Program-made: the position numbers and the translations under genes | Notes under the pieces: model-generated | What the model was told of the DNA's origin: nothing | Databases searched by the model: none | What the model saw: the letters and a program-made list of their open reading frames with translations, nothing else | IMG/VR virus record: IMGVR_UViG_3300002835_000049 | Location: 1-64,000 of that record | DNA length: 64,000 nucleotides | From: a virus | Direction: 5' to 3' (one strand) | Part shown: positions 21,042-30,578 of the stretch, one piece after another | How positions within the stretch are numbered: position 1 is the first letter of the stretch | How the letters are laid out: each line of letters begins with the position of its first letter

Positions 21042-21808
21042 AATTCTCCATTAATAAAATCACACATTTTATTACTAAAAGTACTCTGACTAACATAATC
21101 ATAACTATCAATTGGAATATCATTTATAGTTCCCATGTTAACATATGTGTGAGTCCAAATTTCACAATCCATTAATTCCATATATTTATTTATTTCATCC
21201 CAAATAGCTTCGTCTAATCCTTGTTTAATATAATCCGTTTCAATAATGTATCCTGTTATTAACTCAAGTATTTCTTCGTTTGTAATATTAATTAACACAC
21301 CATCCAACGAAATTCCGATACAATCTAGTGTGATGTTACTAACAATACCATCATCAATATACATATCGGAACCATAATATCTTAAATATAATTTTAATAT
21401 TCTTTTTTTATTTCCACAATAAAAATATGTCTCAACAGATTTTACAGTGTTAGCTTTAAACAATTCGTGAGATTTATCTTTAAACCATTCTGGTAAATAA
21501 CCACCATATCTTTCAATTTTTTTAACACCCAAATATATATCCTTAAGATTTCCTTTAACTTTTCCAAAGTCAGTTCCAATAAATTCACAAGCACTTTCTA
21601 TTATATGATTTGATTTACAGTAAAAATAATCCCATAACCAAGGAATATCTTTTTGGTCGTAATTTATATATAAATCATAATCAAATATTAATTTACCATC
21701 ATTAATATTTGTATCTTTAATATCAAAATTAAATTTAAAAGCTCCTACCCTGTTGGTACTTTTAGTTAGATATATTTTTAATCCAAGTAGGTCTGATTGT
21801 GTTATCAT
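21038..21808 (-). CDS. hypothetical protein, 256 aa
   Basis: A beta-rich, Tyr- and Asp-rich protein (for example FNFDIKDTNINDGKLIFDY). Its start overlaps the stop of the metallopeptidase gene (4 nt), so the two are translated together and may act together. It could be a partner or substrate-binding subunit. No family is recognised. Confidence 0.78.
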   Translation of the reverse strand: MITQSDLLGLKIYLTKSTNRVGAFKFNFDIKDTNINDGKLIFDYDLYINYDQKDIPWLWDYFYCKSNHIIESACEFIGTDFGKVKGNLKDIYLGVKKIERYGGYLPEWFKDKSHELFKANTVKSVETYFYCGNKKRILKLYLRYYGSDMYIDDGIVSNITLDCIGISLDGVLINITNEEILELITGYIIETDYIKQGLDEAIWDEINKYMELMDCEIWTHTYVNMGTINDIPIDSYDYVSQSTFSNKMCDFINGEF

Positions 21809-22764
21809 TTATTTAATAATGTGTTTATTACGATTTTTTCTTCTTCATCGTTTAAATTATGTATTTCTTTATGAGTATCAAACCAGTTTTGGATAACCTG
21901 TTTATACGGTAATTTTCTTAATTTCGCAAGTCTTCTAAACCCAACTCTTTGAGATTTAATTTCTTGAGGTTGTAGATAATATTCTAAAGATTCCTTTGGG
22001 TATTCTTCATCAACATCTTCACCTCTAAAATATTGGTGTAAATGTTCCAATTCGTGAGCAATAATATCGTTTAATTCTCCTATAATATTGTAGAAATTTT
22101 TCTTTAATGTTTTAGGGTTAAATCTGATTAACAATTCTATAACATCATTATAATCAACACATCTAGATGTTGTCTTATAACCCTCCAATTCATTATCTAT
22201 TTGAAGTGTTAAATCTACAGTATAACTAAAAGGTAAATTTGTAAATATATATTCGTCGTCATTATTTGGTAATCTAAAATTACCCGATTTACCATCCTTT
22301 AATTTATAAACCACATCCTTAACCGTTGTTCTAACAGCCACCCGACTCATTCTTGATTCGGTAATAGGTTTGGATTCGGGTAAATCAAAGTTAAGATTAT
22401 CAATTGTTACTCTAACATAATCATCATCAAAAAATCTTAAATAACTTGCAATCGCTTGATTTAACCCATTATAAAAAGGGTATAGTTGAGTTTTAAACAT
22501 TGATTCAAAATTGTGATGTTTATTTTTCTCATCAAATCCAAATACTAATCTAGATAAGGGGTCATTCAACCCAGTAATTGTCACATTAATTAATAAATAA
22601 TCGTAGTATTCACCAACACTCATCATTTTTTTAACACCGGTTATTTTAAACTTATATTCTATATTTATATTAGTTGTTGAGCCAGGAATTAATTCACCAC
22701 TATATTTAAAGGTTTTCTTTCCAACTAGCTCATTGATTCTTTCTATTAATTTTTGACTTATCAT
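21805..22764 (-). CDS. HExxH metallopeptidase-like protein, 319 aa
   Basis: A zincin motif stands at residues 237-241 (DIIAHELEHLHQYF), followed by an E at the end of YYLQPQEIKSQRVGF (about 275), which would serve as third ligand. The N-terminal 220 residues are beta-rich and contain SKPITESRMSR in the middle, similar to the tag. This may mark an internal processing site separating a pro-domain from the protease. It precedes a coupled hypothetical gene. Confidence 0.8.
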   Translation of the reverse strand: MISQKLIERINELVGKKTFKYSGELIPGSTTNINIEYKFKITGVKKMMSVGEYYDYLLINVTITGLNDPLSRLVFGFDEKNKHHNFESMFKTQLYPFYNGLNQAIASYLRFFDDDYVRVTIDNLNFDLPESKPITESRMSRVAVRTTVKDVVYKLKDGKSGNFRLPNNDDEYIFTNLPFSYTVDLTLQIDNELEGYKTTSRCVDYNDVIELLIRFNPKTLKKNFYNIIGELNDIIAHELEHLHQYFRGEDVDEEYPKESLEYYLQPQEIKSQRVGFRRLAKLRKLPYKQVIQNWFDTHKEIHNLNDEEEKIVINTLLNK

Positions 22765-22823
22765 ACCTATAAATACTTTTATTATTAATTAATTTAGTTA
22801 TATTGATAATAAAATAGATTATT

Positions 22824-22982
22824 ATGTCACATTATAAAGAATTACTCAATTGGATTGAGTCAGAGCAGGAGAAATTCCCCGATGAAGATATTCAAAATGC
22901 TGAAATGGTTGCTTACGCAACTTTAGAATTAGTTAAAAGAAAAATAATGGAATTGCAAGAAAACAATGAAAATCATAAATAA
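22824..22982 (+). CDS. hypothetical protein, 52 aa
   Basis: MSHYKELLNWIESEQEKFPD begins a helical, acidic protein ending LVKRKIMELQENNENHK. It is a convincing short ORF in an otherwise empty stretch, divergent from the peptidase gene. Confidence 0.6.
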   Translation: MSHYKELLNWIESEQEKFPDEDIQNAEMVAYATLELVKRKIMELQENNENHK

Positions 22983-23024
22983 TTACATTTATGACGATAT
23001 TTATAATATAAAATTAATTCAGTT

Positions 23025-23537
23025 ATGAAAAAAATAGTTATAAACGAAAAAGAACTTCGTAAATCAATTAGACAACACCTATTAGAACAATCACAGGTTG
23101 ATGCTAAAGATAATAGAGAAGAAAAACAAAGATGTGTTGCAGGTAATGTAATACCTTTAGATACAATGATTGGCCCATCTGACAAATTTAATAATTACAC
23201 ATCAAGTGTATTGAAACGAGATGGTGGAATTAACGGAATGGTAGATACTTTAGATGTGTTAAGAACATTAAGATTACACAACGGTATTGAGGATAAAGGA
23301 GAACATTTGGCTTATAATTTAATGAATCACATCAATACCTTTAGAAATAAAAATTATTTTGATGAAACAAATAATGAATGTCAAAAGGCGATGGATAAAG
23401 TAATTGAATTGTATAAAGAAAATAATCATGGTGAAGAACTTGTTAAAGATATTGAAAAAGTATTAGGTCATTCTGACCCATCACCTAGAGCTAAAGAATA
23501 CCTTAAAAGATGTTTAATCTTAGTTAAGGAAAAATAA
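23025..23537 (+). CDS. tagged hypothetical protein, 170 aa
   Basis: The leader MKKIVINEKELRKSIRQHLL is followed by LLEQS, a candidate L-x-E cleavage point at about residue 21. The mature part is hydrophilic and mostly helical (MVDTLDVLRTLRLHNGIEDK) and ends with a Lys-rich helix. Unrecognised fold. A terminator lies just downstream. Confidence 0.78.
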   Translation: MKKIVINEKELRKSIRQHLLEQSQVDAKDNREEKQRCVAGNVIPLDTMIGPSDKFNNYTSSVLKRDGGINGMVDTLDVLRTLRLHNGIEDKGEHLAYNLMNHINTFRNKNYFDETNNECQKAMDKVIELYKENNHGEELVKDIEKVLGHSDPSPRAKEYLKRCLILVKEK

Positions 23538-23588
23538 ACCTCATTCATTGGGGACATTTAGGACCGTTATCAGTGATGGTAACAAAAT

Positions 23589-23622
23589 AAAGAGGAAAGT
23601 TCGCTACTATCCTCTTTTTTAT
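23589..23622 (+). terminator. terminator
   Basis: AAAGAGGA and TCCTCTTTT pair around 13 nt and are followed by a T-run. Confidence 0.75.
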
Positions 23623-23673
23623 TTTTTGTAATATTTATAATTGAGTAAATAAACATATTAAACCTTAATTAAA

Positions 23674-23808
23674 ATGGCGAAATCTAAAGGTGGTTCATCA
23701 TCAAATAATAAACTTTCTTTTAACAAAATAAAGTTTTCAGGTAAACACAAAAAATCAAAAAACAAACACGACAGAACAGAGCAGAACTATCGAGGGCAAG
23801 GAAGATAA
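23674..23808 (+). CDS. small basic protein, 44 aa
   Basis: MAKSKGGSSSNNKLSFNKIK continues with alternating Lys, Asn and His to an RGQGR end. It is strongly basic and probably unstructured, like small DNA- or RNA-binding or condensing proteins. It has its own short gap on each side in a plus-strand run. Confidence 0.65.
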   Translation: MAKSKGGSSSNNKLSFNKIKFSGKHKKSKNKHDRTEQNYRGQGR

Positions 23809-23842
23809 TCTTTACTCATAAATTTTTTAACATTAAAATATT

Positions 23843-24124
23843 ATGAAAAATAAAAAGTATTTTTTTGGATGGACGAACATTAAATGGTTCATTACCGAAA
23901 TTGGAAAACAATATAGTAATTCAAGTTCCTATTTTTCAAAAAAAAGAGTGGAATCGGGAGTTGCTTTTAGTATAGGACAATTAGGTATGATATTTTTTTT
24001 AATTAAAAAATACGAAACATTAACAATGTCAGATGTCCTTATGTGGGCGGCGGTAGAATTCGCAATTGCTGGATATATTGTGAATCAGATTCAAAAAGAA
24101 AAACAAGAAGAAACCCCCAATTAA
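23843..24124 (+). CDS. membrane protein, holin-like, 93 aa
   Basis: After KYFFGWTNIKWFITEIGK and KKRVESGVAF come two hydrophobic segments (about 43-56 and 67-82), with a charged C-terminal KEKQEE. The pattern FSKKRxESGxAFxxxQxGMIFFLIKK is a conserved small membrane family in Bacteroidota phages, often proposed as a holin. The stop codon lies in the loop of the terminator. Confidence 0.75.
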   Translation: MKNKKYFFGWTNIKWFITEIGKQYSNSSSYFSKKRVESGVAFSIGQLGMIFFLIKKYETLTMSDVLMWAAVEFAIAGYIVNQIQKEKQEETPN

Positions 24125-24134
24125 GGGGGTTTTT
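24111..24134. terminator. bidirectional terminator containing a stop codon
   Basis: AAACCCCC and GGGGGTTT pair around AATTAA. The TAA of the upstream gene is in the loop, and the stop of the convergent gene lies at the edge. Confidence 0.85.
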
Positions 24135-24604
24135 TATTTACATTTAATCCTATTTTTCAACTCGTGTAATGCTGATATGGCGAGTTCAGTATTATCATCC
24201 GGAATCACTCTCATAGATTCAACAACATCAGTATCATTAGTTCGTTTCATCACCATTGCGTGAGGTCTCACATTTCTTATTATGTTTTCTAACTCATCAA
24301 TTTGAGCAATTATTTCCTTTTCTCTTTCTATCCTTTTATTCGTACATTGTGATTGGCCATCAATCACTTCTTGGGTTAAATCATTAACTCTAAAGGACAA
24401 AGTATCTAATTGTGTATTCAGAGATATTATTTCTTTTTTTTGTCTTTTAACAACCAAAATCAATTGTGATGGGTCTGGTTTTAAAACACCAATTATATCT
24501 GAACCAAATGTTATAAAAAAAGTTGATACACATAAAATGGTCAAAACCCAAAGTCGTTGGGTGATTGAGAATAGTGAGATAATATCTTTAAAATACTGTA
24601 ACAT
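24134..24604 (-). CDS. membrane-anchored coiled-coil protein, inner-spanin-like
   Basis: The 156-residue protein has an N-terminal transmembrane helix (WVLTILCVSTFFITFGS, about 19-36), then a long coiled coil (RQKKEIISLNTQLDTLSFRV onward). This N-in topology is typical of i-spanins that bridge the periplasm at lysis, and the opposite holin-like gene supports a lysis context. No o-spanin lipoprotein gene lies adjacent, so the assignment is tentative. Confidence 0.7.
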   Translation of the reverse strand: MLQYFKDIISLFSITQRLWVLTILCVSTFFITFGSDIIGVLKPDPSQLILVVKRQKKEIISLNTQLDTLSFRVNDLTQEVIDGQSQCTNKRIEREKEIIAQIDELENIIRNVRPHAMVMKRTNDTDVVESMRVIPDDNTELAISALHELKNRIKCK

Positions 24605-24615
24605 ATTAATAAATA

Positions 24616-25209
24616 TCAGTCATTCAAATATTCTAATAGTTTTTCTTTAACTCCTGATTGTTTGATTCCCTCATTTTCTCTTGGTGTATGAACGAAATTG
24701 GATAACCCCCATTTTCTATCAAACCCATAAGAATCTTTTTCTCCTAACTGTAAATCGTCGATACAAACCCAATGTGTGATATCGGGATGGTCGGTTAGAT
24801 ATTGTCTAACTTCTATACATCTTTGTTGTTCGTACATCGTACTTCGTTTCCATTCAAATTCATCTGGTTTATCACAACCGATGTATCGTTTGGTGAATGC
24901 GATTGGGGCTTTTAAGATTCCTTTTGATAGGTAGTATTCTCCGATTTCTTCCAATGTTGCGTGTAATCTCCAATCAGAGGAAACAACAAGTTCTGCTCCG
25001 GTTTCGTCTAATACTTGATTTAATACTTTGACAGCTTTCTTATCAAAATCATCAAATCTAACCTCAACGGGAGCCATTGTGTCGCTGGTTACTTCGGGAT
25101 TAAGTTTTTTATACTTCTTCCATTTTTTCATACGACCACCCCAATTATTGGAGAGACAGATTACTCCGTCGTTATCCAAGAAAATTACTACTTTTTTATT
25201 TGTTTCCAT
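24616..25209 (-). CDS. HAD-superfamily phosphatase, RNA-repair-type
   Basis: Motif I is VVIFLDNDGVICLS with Asp12 and Asp14. Motif II is ELVVSSDWRLH, and motif IV is WVCIDDLQLG. The SSDWR form is characteristic of the HAD domains found in Swiss-army-knife RNA repair proteins (Pfam HAD_SAK type), which are thought to remove phosphate from RNA ends. It overlaps the end of the next gene by 14 nt. A second HAD gene lies at 26498. Confidence 0.82.
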   Translation of the reverse strand: METNKKVVIFLDNDGVICLSNNWGGRMKKWKKYKKLNPEVTSDTMAPVEVRFDDFDKKAVKVLNQVLDETGAELVVSSDWRLHATLEEIGEYYLSKGILKAPIAFTKRYIGCDKPDEFEWKRSTMYEQQRCIEVRQYLTDHPDITHWVCIDDLQLGEKDSYGFDRKWGLSNFVHTPRENEGIKQSGVKEKLLEYLND

Positions 25210-25591
25210 CTATTTCACCAATTTCTCTTTTCCAAATATAATTTTTATATTTAGGTATTATTCTTATTTCATATGGGATTCTTAAAACCGCTAATCTAAC
25301 ATTTGAAAAATGATTAACATACTTATCTATATCTTCAGAAAATAGAGGTAAGTTTTTTTCTCTTGCTCGTATTACCCATTCTAATTTATATCTTTCAATA
25401 CAGAGATATTTTTGTCTTTCAACTAACTCCCATAACAATTCAGGTGTTAGAAGTCCTAATTTCTCTAAAGTTATAATTGCTTTACTAGTTGAGGTGCTTA
25501 ATAATGAAATGTTTATGAGTTTCCCTTTTGCTCGTTTATAACTCAATTTTTTTAATGAATCAAAACTTCTTACTTTAATTATTCCTTTCAT
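25196..25591 (-). CDS. hypothetical protein, 131 aa
   Basis: A basic helical protein (MKGIIKVRSFDSLKKLSYKR) with LLTPELLWELVERQKYLCIE. It overlaps both neighbours, suggesting coupled translation with the HAD gene. Not recognised. Confidence 0.75.
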   Translation of the reverse strand: MKGIIKVRSFDSLKKLSYKRAKGKLINISLLSTSTSKAIITLEKLGLLTPELLWELVERQKYLCIERYKLEWVIRAREKNLPLFSEDIDKYVNHFSNVRLAVLRIPYEIRIIPKYKNYIWKREIGEIDGNK

Positions 25592-25872
25592 TGTTCTTCG
25601 TTATATTTATTTATTTCGTCCCAAATTTCTTGTGATGTAGATACTTCACCCATTTCTCCGGTAAATCCTTTAATACCATTTTTACTTGGGAACCATTCAC
25701 CCTCACCATTTAATCTAATAAATGTTGAAAAGGCGTTTAGATTCCATATTGATTTTGTTTCTCTATTTGGATTGTCTGCACAATCTCCCATCCAAATATC
25801 AATACATCCTTCGGTACAATTAAATCGTGAGAATCTAACCCACCCTTCTTCTATTCTTTCCGGTGTTATCAT
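25588..25872 (-). CDS. hypothetical protein, 94 aa
   Basis: The N-terminus MITPERIEEGWVRFSRFNC and GCIDIWMGDCADNP are compact and rich in Trp and Cys. It ends with SQEIWDEINKYNEEQ. Start and stop both overlap neighbours by 4 nt. No function is known. Confidence 0.75.
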   Translation of the reverse strand: MITPERIEEGWVRFSRFNCTEGCIDIWMGDCADNPNRETKSIWNLNAFSTFIRLNGEGEWFPSKNGIKGFTGEMGEVSTSQEIWDEINKYNEEQ

Positions 25873-26018
25873 TCTTTAATTCTTTTAAAAAAATATTTTC
25901 TTAAACTCACAACATCATTTGTCTCAACAGAAATCAATTCCCAACCCTCATTGCCAAGTTCATTTAATTTATATGTTCTGATAATACCCCACTCAATTTT
26001 ATACTCCCACTTTACCAT
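25869..26018 (-). CDS. DUF4177-like small protein, 49 aa
   Basis: The product (MVKWEYKIEWGIIRTYKLNE...) contains LGNEGWELISVE and ends FFKRIKE, the WEYK ... LNxLGxxGWELV ... KR pattern of the DUF4177 family. Its TGA overlaps the next ATG. Confidence 0.75.
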   Translation of the reverse strand: MVKWEYKIEWGIIRTYKLNELGNEGWELISVETNDVVSLRKYFFKRIKE

Positions 26019-26027
26019 AACTCAATA

Positions 26028-26183
26028 TTAATCATTTTCCTCTTCCCATTCATCTTCTTCTTCCTCTTTCATCTCATTCGCCTTAATTATTTTTCCCTCC
26101 GTTAAATTGTAAAGGACATCACCCAAACTATCCTGTGATAGGATGTATGTTTTAATTTCTTCTATTGTAAATGTTCTGCTCAT
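26028..26183 (-). CDS. acidic hypothetical protein, 51 aa
   Basis: MSRTFTIEEIKTYILSQDSL leads to a C-terminus of Glu and Asp with one Trp. It belongs to the same minus-strand run. Unrecognised. Confidence 0.6.
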   Translation of the reverse strand: MSRTFTIEEIKTYILSQDSLGDVLYNLTEGKIIKANEMKEEEEDEWEEEND

Positions 26184-26236
26184 AATGTATGTTATTTAAA
26201 TCACTATATCGGTTGAGTGTCCGGAATAACGGACAT

Positions 26237-26494
26237 TTATATGTATGTATTAACTCTGTATGCCTCATAATTATAAAGATTGGCGGAGTAATGTGGATAC
26301 TTGGGGTCAACCAAATATTTGATAATGTTACCAGTCTTCAAATTCTTACTTTCCCAAATATATTGACCTGTCTCATTTAATGTCGGTAAAGTCATTACCT
26401 CACATTTAATTCCAACACCCAACTCATATTCATAATGAATATCTCCAATTTTAATCTCCTCAACAATTACGTCTCCTTTTGTGTATGTTTTCAT
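26237..26494 (-). CDS. hypothetical protein, 85 aa
   Basis: It contains IKIGDIHYEYELGVGIKCEV and YIWESKNLKTGN, a beta-rich family often seen in Bacteroidota phages and plasmids with no known function. The gene follows the HAD gene by 3 nt. Confidence 0.75.
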   Translation of the reverse strand: MKTYTKGDVIVEEIKIGDIHYEYELGVGIKCEVMTLPTLNETGQYIWESKNLKTGNIIKYLVDPKYPHYSANLYNYEAYRVNTYI

Positions 26495-26497
26495 CTA

Positions 26498-26998
26498 TTA
26501 CGAGTTTAATATTCTTATTGCTTTATTTGTACATTCATTGGTTAATCCATACCCTATATCTATTGAGTCGGGATGATTGATGTTATTTGCTGTTCTAACA
26601 AAATGTCCTCTTTGGTGAGTTAAAAAATCGTTATCATCATCCAATATAACATAATTGGTAACATTTGGGTTCTCATCCAACCATTGTTCTACCTCATGAC
26701 CTCTCTCAACAGTATCATAAAATTCTGCTCTACCCTCATCAACAATTTGAACACAATCAACTGTTACATCAATTAATTCACCAGGCAGATTTCGGTCAAT
26801 CCACATTTGTTTCATTTTTTCTAAACCAGCAAATCTCCAAGTTGAGGACATAACAATTTTGGCTCCCGTCTCATCAACAATCCTTTTAAGATTATCTACG
26901 AACTCGGGATGAAATAAACGACCATAATCATCGTGCCCGGGATACCCGACATTCAGTACACCATCTATGTCCAAAAATATGACCTTAATCTTTTCCAT
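26498..26998 (-). CDS. HAD-superfamily phosphatase, RNA-repair-type, second copy
   Basis: Starting at Met 26998 (MEKIKVIFLDIDGVLNVGYP), motif I has Asp10 and Asp12, motif II is KIVMSSTWRFAG, and motif IV is NYVILDDDNDF. It is clearly a diverged paralog of the HAD at 24616, with the SSTWR variant. The longer frame to 27040 would overlap the upstream gene by 56 nt, whereas this start overlaps by 14 nt. Confidence 0.85.
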   Translation of the reverse strand: MEKIKVIFLDIDGVLNVGYPGHDDYGRLFHPEFVDNLKRIVDETGAKIVMSSTWRFAGLEKMKQMWIDRNLPGELIDVTVDCVQIVDEGRAEFYDTVERGHEVEQWLDENPNVTNYVILDDDNDFLTHQRGHFVRTANNINHPDSIDIGYGLTNECTNKAIRILNS

Positions 26999-27503
26999 TT
27001 TTCTTTTTTGGTATTTCGTAATTTTCTTCCAACCATTCAAATAATTCGTTGGGTAAAATACACGGGTAAAAATCTATAAAATCAAATAAGATTTCTTCCC
27101 AATCATTTTCTAATTGTTTTTGCTTATGTTCTGAAATAAATTGTTTTATACCTTCTCTTTTCTCGTCATTAAAGACATCTTCAACTTTAATTTCTTTTTC
27201 CGCAAAATACATAAACTCAAGACATTTATATACACTTATCCCACATCTCCAACTATCCATAATGTATTCATCATACTTTTCAAAATCCTCGTCGGTATAT
27301 TTGTAATCGTCCTCTGTTCGTCTATCTTTTAATCTTATCAAATATTCGTCAAATGTTTCATTATATAAACCTAAATCCTCGTCATTATTCATCATATCAA
27401 TTAGATGTTGTTTTTGTTCTTGTTTAAGTGGAGAATGCTCCCAAGTATTTTGAAGACCATTTCCTAAATCATCATATTCCGGATTATCATAACATTTACT
27501 CAT
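26985..27503 (-). CDS. acidic hypothetical protein, 172 aa
   Basis: A helical, Asp/Glu-rich protein (DDEDLGLYNETFDEYLIRLK) ending in PKKKNGKD. It is first in the unit leading to the HAD gene, preceded by a promoter-like TATCTTTG at 27523-27530. No known domain. Confidence 0.75.
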   Translation of the reverse strand: MSKCYDNPEYDDLGNGLQNTWEHSPLKQEQKQHLIDMMNNDEDLGLYNETFDEYLIRLKDRRTEDDYKYTDEDFEKYDEYIMDSWRCGISVYKCLEFMYFAEKEIKVEDVFNDEKREGIKQFISEHKQKQLENDWEEILFDFIDFYPCILPNELFEWLEENYEIPKKKNGKD

Positions 27504-27534
27504 AGTTATTTATTTTATTGGACAAAGATAAACA

Positions 27535-27567
27535 AAAAACCCCAATAAAAAAATTATTGGGGTTAAA
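27535..27567 (-). terminator. terminator of dnaK
   Basis: AACCCCAATAA pairs with TTATTGGGGTT, with a T-run on the minus-strand 3' side. Confidence 0.85.
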
Positions 27568-27585
27568 AATCATCAATATAATTTA

Positions 27586-29460
27586 TTATTCAGATTTTAT
27601 CTCTTCAAATTCAACATCAGACACATCAATATCAGATTCTGAAACATCACCCTCATTAACACTTGAGTATAAATCTTGAGATATTTGTTGGAACTTTTGA
27701 GATAGTTCTTCCGACAATACCTTAACATTTTCAATATCTCTACTAGAATGAGCTTCTTTCAACTTATCCATTGATTCAGTTATTGTTGTTTTTTGTTCTT
27801 CAGAAATTTTATCTTCCAAATCCGTCAAAGATTTACCTGTTTGGAAAATCAGGTTGTCAGCAGAATTTAATGTATCCACATCCTCTTTAAGTTTTTTATC
27901 AGATTCAGCATTTTCTTCAGCCTCCAATTTCATTCTTTCAATTTCCTCTTGAGATAATCCTGAAGATGCCTCAATTCTGATTGATTGTGTTTTGTTTGTT
28001 GCTTTATCAACAGCGGAAACATTAATAATACCATTCGCATCAATATCAAAAATTACTTCAATTTGAGGTGTTCCCCTCATTGCCGGTGGTAACCCATCTA
28101 AATGGAATCTACCGATTGTTCTATTGTCTTTCGCCATTGGTCTCTCACCTTGTAATACGTGAATTTCAACAGATGGTTGATTATCAACGGCCGTTGAGAA
28201 TACTTGAGATTTTTTAGTTGGAATTGTGGTGTTAGATTCAATAAGACGAGTTAAAACACCACCCATTGTTTCAATACCTAATGAAAGAGGTGTAACATCT
28301 AACAATAATACATCTTTCACATCACCAGCTAACACACCACCCTGAATAGCCGCTCCTAAAGCAACAACCTCATCCGGATTAACACCTTTTGATGGTTCTT
28401 TACCGAAGAACTTTTTAACAGCTTCCTGTATCGCAGGAATTCTAGTAGAACCTCCAACAAGAATAACCTCATCAATATCGGTAATCTTTAATTTAGCATT
28501 TTTCAAAGCTGATTTACACGGAGCAATAGTTCGTTTAATCAAATCACTTGCAAGTTGCTCAAATTTAGACCTTGTTAATGTTTTCACCAAATGTTTTGGT
28601 CCGGTAGCATCAGCACTTAAATAAGGTAAGTTAATCTCTGTTTGAGGAGAAGAAGATAATTCAACTTTAGCTTTTTCAGCACCTTCTCTCAATCTTTGTA
28701 ATGCCATCGGGTCTTTTGTAATGTCTAAACCATCATTATCATTTTTAAATTCATCAACTAAATAGTCAATAATGATTTGGTCGAAGTCATCACCACCTAA
28801 ATGGGTATCACCATCTGTAGATAATACTTCAAAGACACCACCACCTAATTCAAGGATGGATACATCATGCGTTCCACCACCACAGTCAAACACAACGATT
28901 TTACTATCACCTTTTTTATCAATACCATAAGCCAATGCGGAACTTGTAGGTTCAGAGATAATTCTCAAGACATTTAATCCGGCAATTTGACCTGCCTCAA
29001 TTGTTGCTTGTCTTTGAGAGTCATTAAAGTAAGCTGGTACGGTGATAACCGCGTCAGTGATAGATTCTCCAACATAATCTTCAGCAGTTTGTTTCATTTT
29101 TTGTAAAATGATTGCTGAAATTTCTTGTGGAGAGTATTCTCTATCGTCAATTTTAACTCTTGGAGTGTTTCCACTACCTTTAACCACAGAATACGAAACT
29201 TTAGATAGTTCATCTACGATACTATCGTAATTAGCCCCCATGAATCGTTTAATTGATGATATAGTTTTTGTTGGGTTGGTTACAGCCTGTCTTTTTGCTG
29301 GGTCACCAACTTTTCTTTCTCCATCAGTTAAGAAAGCCACAATTGAAGGTGTTGTTCTTTTACCTTCGCTATTTGCGATAATTATGGGTTCGCCGCCCTC
29401 CATAATGGCACAACACGAGTTTGTTGTCCCTAAATCAATTCCTAGAACTTTTTTGCTCAT
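27586..29460 (-). CDS. dnaK: chaperone DnaK (Hsp70)
   Basis: The full 624-residue Hsp70 has the ATPase domain with [17 protein letters not shown] at the N-terminus, [15 protein letters not shown], a phosphate-2 loop written [16 protein letters not shown] (His where Phe is usual) and [14 protein letters not shown] linker ([19 protein letters not shown]) joins the substrate-binding domain and lid, and the C-terminus [10 protein letters not shown] is close to the cellular end. All expected parts are present, so it is probably active. No dnaJ or grpE lies in the window, so it would rely on host co-chaperones. Hsp70 is rare in phages. It may help head assembly or replication-complex remodelling. 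Confidence 0.97.
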   Translation of the reverse strand: MSKKVLGIDLGTTNSCCAIMEGGEPIIIANSEGKRTTPSIVAFLTDGERKVGDPAKRQAVTNPTKTISSIKRFMGANYDSIVDELSKVSYSVVKGSGNTPRVKIDDREYSPQEISAIILQKMKQTAEDYVGESITDAVITVPAYFNDSQRQATIEAGQIAGLNVLRIISEPTSSALAYGIDKKGDSKIVVFDCGGGTHDVSILELGGGVFEVLSTDGDTHLGGDDFDQIIIDYLVDEFKNDNDGLDITKDPMALQRLREGAEKAKVELSSSPQTEINLPYLSADATGPKHLVKTLTRSKFEQLASDLIKRTIAPCKSALKNAKLKITDIDEVILVGGSTRIPAIQEAVKKFFGKEPSKGVNPDEVVALGAAIQGGVLAGDVKDVLLLDVTPLSLGIETMGGVLTRLIESNTTIPTKKSQVFSTAVDNQPSVEIHVLQGERPMAKDNRTIGRFHLDGLPPAMRGTPQIEVIFDIDANGIINVSAVDKATNKTQSIRIEASSGLSQEEIERMKLEAEENAESDKKLKEDVDTLNSADNLIFQTGKSLTDLEDKISEEQKTTITESMDKLKEAHSSRDIENVKVLSEELSQKFQQISQDLYSSVNEGDVSESDIDVSDVEFEEIKSE

Positions 29461-29537
29461 AATTTAATAAGTTTTTTTTAAGTATATATGTTTATTTTTA
29501 ATGTGTCAAACACATTTCACATATATTAAAAATTATA

Positions 29538-29570
29538 CCAAAAAGAAAACCATGACAAATTGTCATGGTT
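29538..29570 (-). terminator. terminator
   Basis: AACCATGACA/TGTCATGGTT is a perfect 10-bp stem with a 3-nt loop, followed on the minus strand by TTTTCTTTTT. Confidence 0.8.
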
Positions 29571-29593
29571 CATATGTTATTGTGTCAGTATTG

Positions 29594-30163
29594 TTATTTT
29601 GATATATTATATTCCAAATAATTATCCATTATTTCAATAATCTCGGGTGTCATATTTGGGACATCATTAATATTATATCCAAAACTTCGTAAGTAGTTGT
29701 CACCTGAATCATAAATGTCGTTATCATTCCCATAATATACGGCATTCAAACCAAAATTATTCACATCTTTAATTAATTCCTCGTAATACTCTAAAGCAAT
29801 TTCATCAGATTCAAAATTATAATTCAAAACATCATTAACATATTCCAAATCATCATATTCGTTTCTCAATCTATGTAATGAGTATATTTCATAAAAAGTT
29901 GGATTTCCGGTTATACCTTTTTTAATTGGTGTTGGGTGTCTTTGAGCAATCACCATAGATGTTCCCTGGTGATGTTGTTCCCACTCATGGACATCTCTAA
30001 TAATACACCATTGACAATATGTTGCGTATTTACGTAATGCTCTATGAGTTAATGGTATAACAACCACAACTTCTTCGTCTCTATATAACTCAATTCGTTC
30101 TTCTCTTGGAACTCTAACCTCCAATAACAAATCATTTTGTTTTTCTGTGATAATAAATTTCAT
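29594..30163 (-). CDS. tagged protein, 189 aa
   Basis: The tag reads MKFIITEKQNDLLLEVR. The body contains ALRKYATYCQWCIIRD, a YxxxTxWCI-type motif known from several phage and plasmid protein families of unclear activity, and MVIAQRHPTPIKKG. The acidic C-terminal half is Asn/Asp/Tyr rich. No catalytic residues can be named. Confidence 0.78.
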   Translation of the reverse strand: MKFIITEKQNDLLLEVRVPREERIELYRDEEVVVVIPLTHRALRKYATYCQWCIIRDVHEWEQHHQGTSMVIAQRHPTPIKKGITGNPTFYEIYSLHRLRNEYDDLEYVNDVLNYNFESDEIALEYYEELIKDVNNFGLNAVYYGNDNDIYDSGDNYLRSFGYNINDVPNMTPEIIEIMDNYLEYNISK

Positions 30164-30191
30164 ATTTATAAATATATTAAAAAAAAAGTTA

Positions 30192-30199
30192 TATCTTTG
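30192..30199 (+). promoter_or_regulatory. promoter -7 element
   Basis: TATCTTTG ends 4 bp before the ATG at 30204, so the mRNA would be leaderless or nearly so. No good TTTG is seen 19-20 bp upstream. Confidence 0.5.
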
Positions 30200-30203
30200 C
30201 AGG

Positions 30204-30578
30204 ATGAAAATATTTTTAGACGATAATAGAGTTCCTTACGATGTATTTAAAAACACAATTGACCCAATTTATGAAAATAATAATGATTGGATAGTGGTTA
30301 AGGATTATTTAGAATTTGTAAACACCATTTTAGAATACGGATTACCGGAAGTAATATCGTTTGACCATGATTTATCTCAAAATCATTATTTACCCGAAAA
30401 TCAAACAAATATTAGTTATGATACCATAAAAGATAGGACAGGATTTGACGCCGCATTATGGTTAATAGGTTATTGTAGAATGAATAATATTAAATTACCA
30501 AAAGTTAAAGTTCATTCGGCAAATCAGGAGGGTAAAAAGAATATTGAAAGATTATTTTTCGGAGACAAAAGCTCTTAA
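30204..30578 (+). CDS. cyclic-phosphate-processing receiver-like protein (cREC type), 124 aa
   Basis: From Met 30204 (MKIFLDDNRVPYDVF) the protein shows LDDxRxP, EVISFDHDLSQNHY, GFDAALWLIGYC and KVHSANQEGKKNIERLF. This set of Asp, His and Ser residues is typical of the receiver-like domain predicted to process cyclic-phosphate RNA ends (Pfam cREC_REC). It converges on and overlaps the ParB-like gene by 27 nt. It may work with the HAD proteins nearby. Confidence 0.8.
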   Translation: MKIFLDDNRVPYDVFKNTIDPIYENNNDWIVVKDYLEFVNTILEYGLPEVISFDHDLSQNHYLPENQTNISYDTIKDRTGFDAALWLIGYCRMNNIKLPKVKVHSANQEGKKNIERLFFGDKSS